NCBI GenBank assembly: GCA_030647435.1
Contig: JAUSJX010000029.1
Span: 1-64,000 of the forward strand
Source of the DNA: Candidatus Rokuibacteriota bacterium
GTDB lineage: Bacteria > Methylomirabilota > Methylomirabilia > Rokubacteriales > CSP1-6
Direction of reading: 5' to 3'
Length of the DNA stretch: 64,000 nucleotides
Below, piece after piece: positions 63,262 through 64,000 of the stretch (position 1 is its first letter; every line of letters begins with the position of its first letter). The translations under genes and the position numbers were made by a program. The notes below the pieces were generated by a model. It made no database searches, was not told the origin of the DNA, and was given only the letters and a program-made list of their open reading frames with translations.

Positions 63262-64000
63262 GTGCTGCGAACCTCGGCCAAGGTCAATCTGGCCCTCGAG
63301 GTTCTGGGCAAGCGTTCCGACGGATACCATGAGTTGTCCACCGTGATGCAGGCGGTGGATCTTTTTGACCGCTTGACGGTGGAGAGGGCCGAAACGATCA
63401 CGCTCGAGACGAGCGACGCCGCCCTCCCCACCGACGACCGCAACCTGGTCGTCCGCGCGGCGCGGCTCCTCCGGGAGGCGTCGGGCATCCAAGCCGGGGC
63501 GCGGATCGTGCTCGACAAGCGCATCCCGGTGGCGGCAGGGCTTGGGGGCGGCTCGAGCGACGCGGCCGCTACGCTCTGGGGGCTCAACCGCCTCTGGGGG
63601 CTGCGCTGGCGTCGGGAGCGGTTGATGGCACTCGCGGTCAGGCTCGGGATGGACGTGCCGTTCTTCCTCGGTCCGGGACGGGCGGTGGGGACGGGGCGCG
63701 GCGAAGTGCTCAAGCCGGTGCCGACCGTGGGCGGCTACGCGATGGTGCTCGTTAATCCGGGAGTCCCGCTGTCCACGAGAGAGGTGTACGGGCGGGTGCC
63801 CGTGGGATGGCACGCGAAGCCCGAGGGCACCAAGCGGATGCTGGAGGCGCTCAGGACGCGGAACGCGGCCAAGGTCGCCGCGGCGCTGACGAACCACCTC
63901 GAGCGCTGGGTCGAGCCGGCCATGCCGGTGATCGGGCGGATGAAGGCGGCGCTGCTGGCCGCAGGTGCGCTCGGCGCGGTGATGTCGGGCAGCGGGCCGA
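63262..64000 (+). CDS. ispE: 4-diphosphocytidyl-2-C-methyl-D-erythritol kinase (partial)
   Basis: GHMP kinase cut by the window end (about 246 residues seen). SAKVNLALEVLGKRSDGYHE, KRIPVAAGLGGGSSDAAATL (ATP loop, split here), LGMDVPFFL and MSGSGP are IspE hallmarks. It phosphorylates CDP-ME in the non-mevalonate isoprenoid pathway. Start GTG 63262 (or TTG 63259) fits the promoter. Confidence 0.95.
   Translation, partial: MLRTSAKVNLALEVLGKRSDGYHELSTVMQAVDLFDRLTVERAETITLETSDAALPTDDRNLVVRAARLLREASGIQAGARIVLDKRIPVAAGLGGGSSDAAATLWGLNRLWGLRWRRERLMALAVRLGMDVPFFLGPGRAVGTGRGEVLKPVPTVGGYAMVLVNPGVPLSTREVYGRVPVGWHAKPEGTKRMLEALRTRNAAKVAAALTNHLERWVEPAMPVIGRMKAALLAAGALGAVMSGSGP

Overview
This is a GC-rich bacterial chromosome segment with a complete housekeeping backbone. 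It has a Gram-negative look: lipoprotein signals, a LolB-like lipoprotein, PBP2/RodA/MreBCD. Many genes start with GTG, neighbours often share a 4-base stop/start overlap, and promoters repeatedly read TTGACN-N17/18-TANNNT. The mix suggests an uncultured Methylomirabilota/Rokubacteria-type or deltaproteobacterial-type genome, probably assembled from a metagenome. This taxonomic guess is inference; no rRNA or tRNA gene was found to test it. Three coding frames break at runs of six C/G, which looks more like assembly indels than biology.

Layout. 0-6 kb: a TetR regulator with its operator, a dienelactone hydrolase, and a copper operon (ceramidase-like membrane protein, CsoR, CopA with a C-terminal YHS domain, DUF2889). 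6-14.4 kb, minus strand: mreB-mreC-mreD-mrdA-rodA-rng, then a MetE-like enzyme. 14.6-17.4 kb: a conserved protein, two cold-shock genes with matching structured leaders that contain terminator hairpins, a small unexplained minus-strand transcription unit, and a ComEA-like protein. 17.5-24.8 kb: a tightly overlapped minus-strand series (GNAT, AlkA glycosylase, DUF971, MFS exporter, unknown, AhpD-like selenoprotein, F420/FMN-type oxidoreductase, ABC-F ATPase, HNH nuclease). 25-30.8 kb: a frameshifted enoyl-CoA hydratase, two tandem KimA-type potassium permeases, DUF421 and DedA membrane proteins. 30.8-33.6 kb: a lyase of the isocitrate lyase/PEP mutase family, a small zinc-ribbon protein and a sigma-54 activator with a Rossmann sensor, with palindromic enhancer-like sites between them. 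33.6-38.8 kb: rpsF-ssb-rpsR-rplI-dnaB and groES-groEL under CIRCE. 38.9-47.4 kb: a 2-hydroxyacid dehydrogenase, an Fe(III) ABC uptake system with an iron box, and an MrfAB-type repair pair. 47.4-49.3 kb: VanZ-like and Nramp-like membrane proteins. 49.3-55 kb: an accessory island with integron attC-like sites, bounded by a 30-bp direct repeat that overlaps the end of a pirin gene. 55-60 kb: pirin, amidohydrolase, two Dpp-type permeases and an RlmD-type methyltransferase. 60.1-64 kb: DUF721, a TPR lipoprotein, a LolB-like lipoprotein and the start of ispE.

The most notable items are: an in-frame TGA in an AhpD-like gene at the second redox Cys position, followed by a SECIS-like hairpin; the twin csp leaders; a 13-codon ORF with a near-perfect Shine-Dalgarno and its own terminator; the repeated palindrome beside the Rossmann/sigma-54 regulator; an AUU start for rpsR; and the attC-bearing island.
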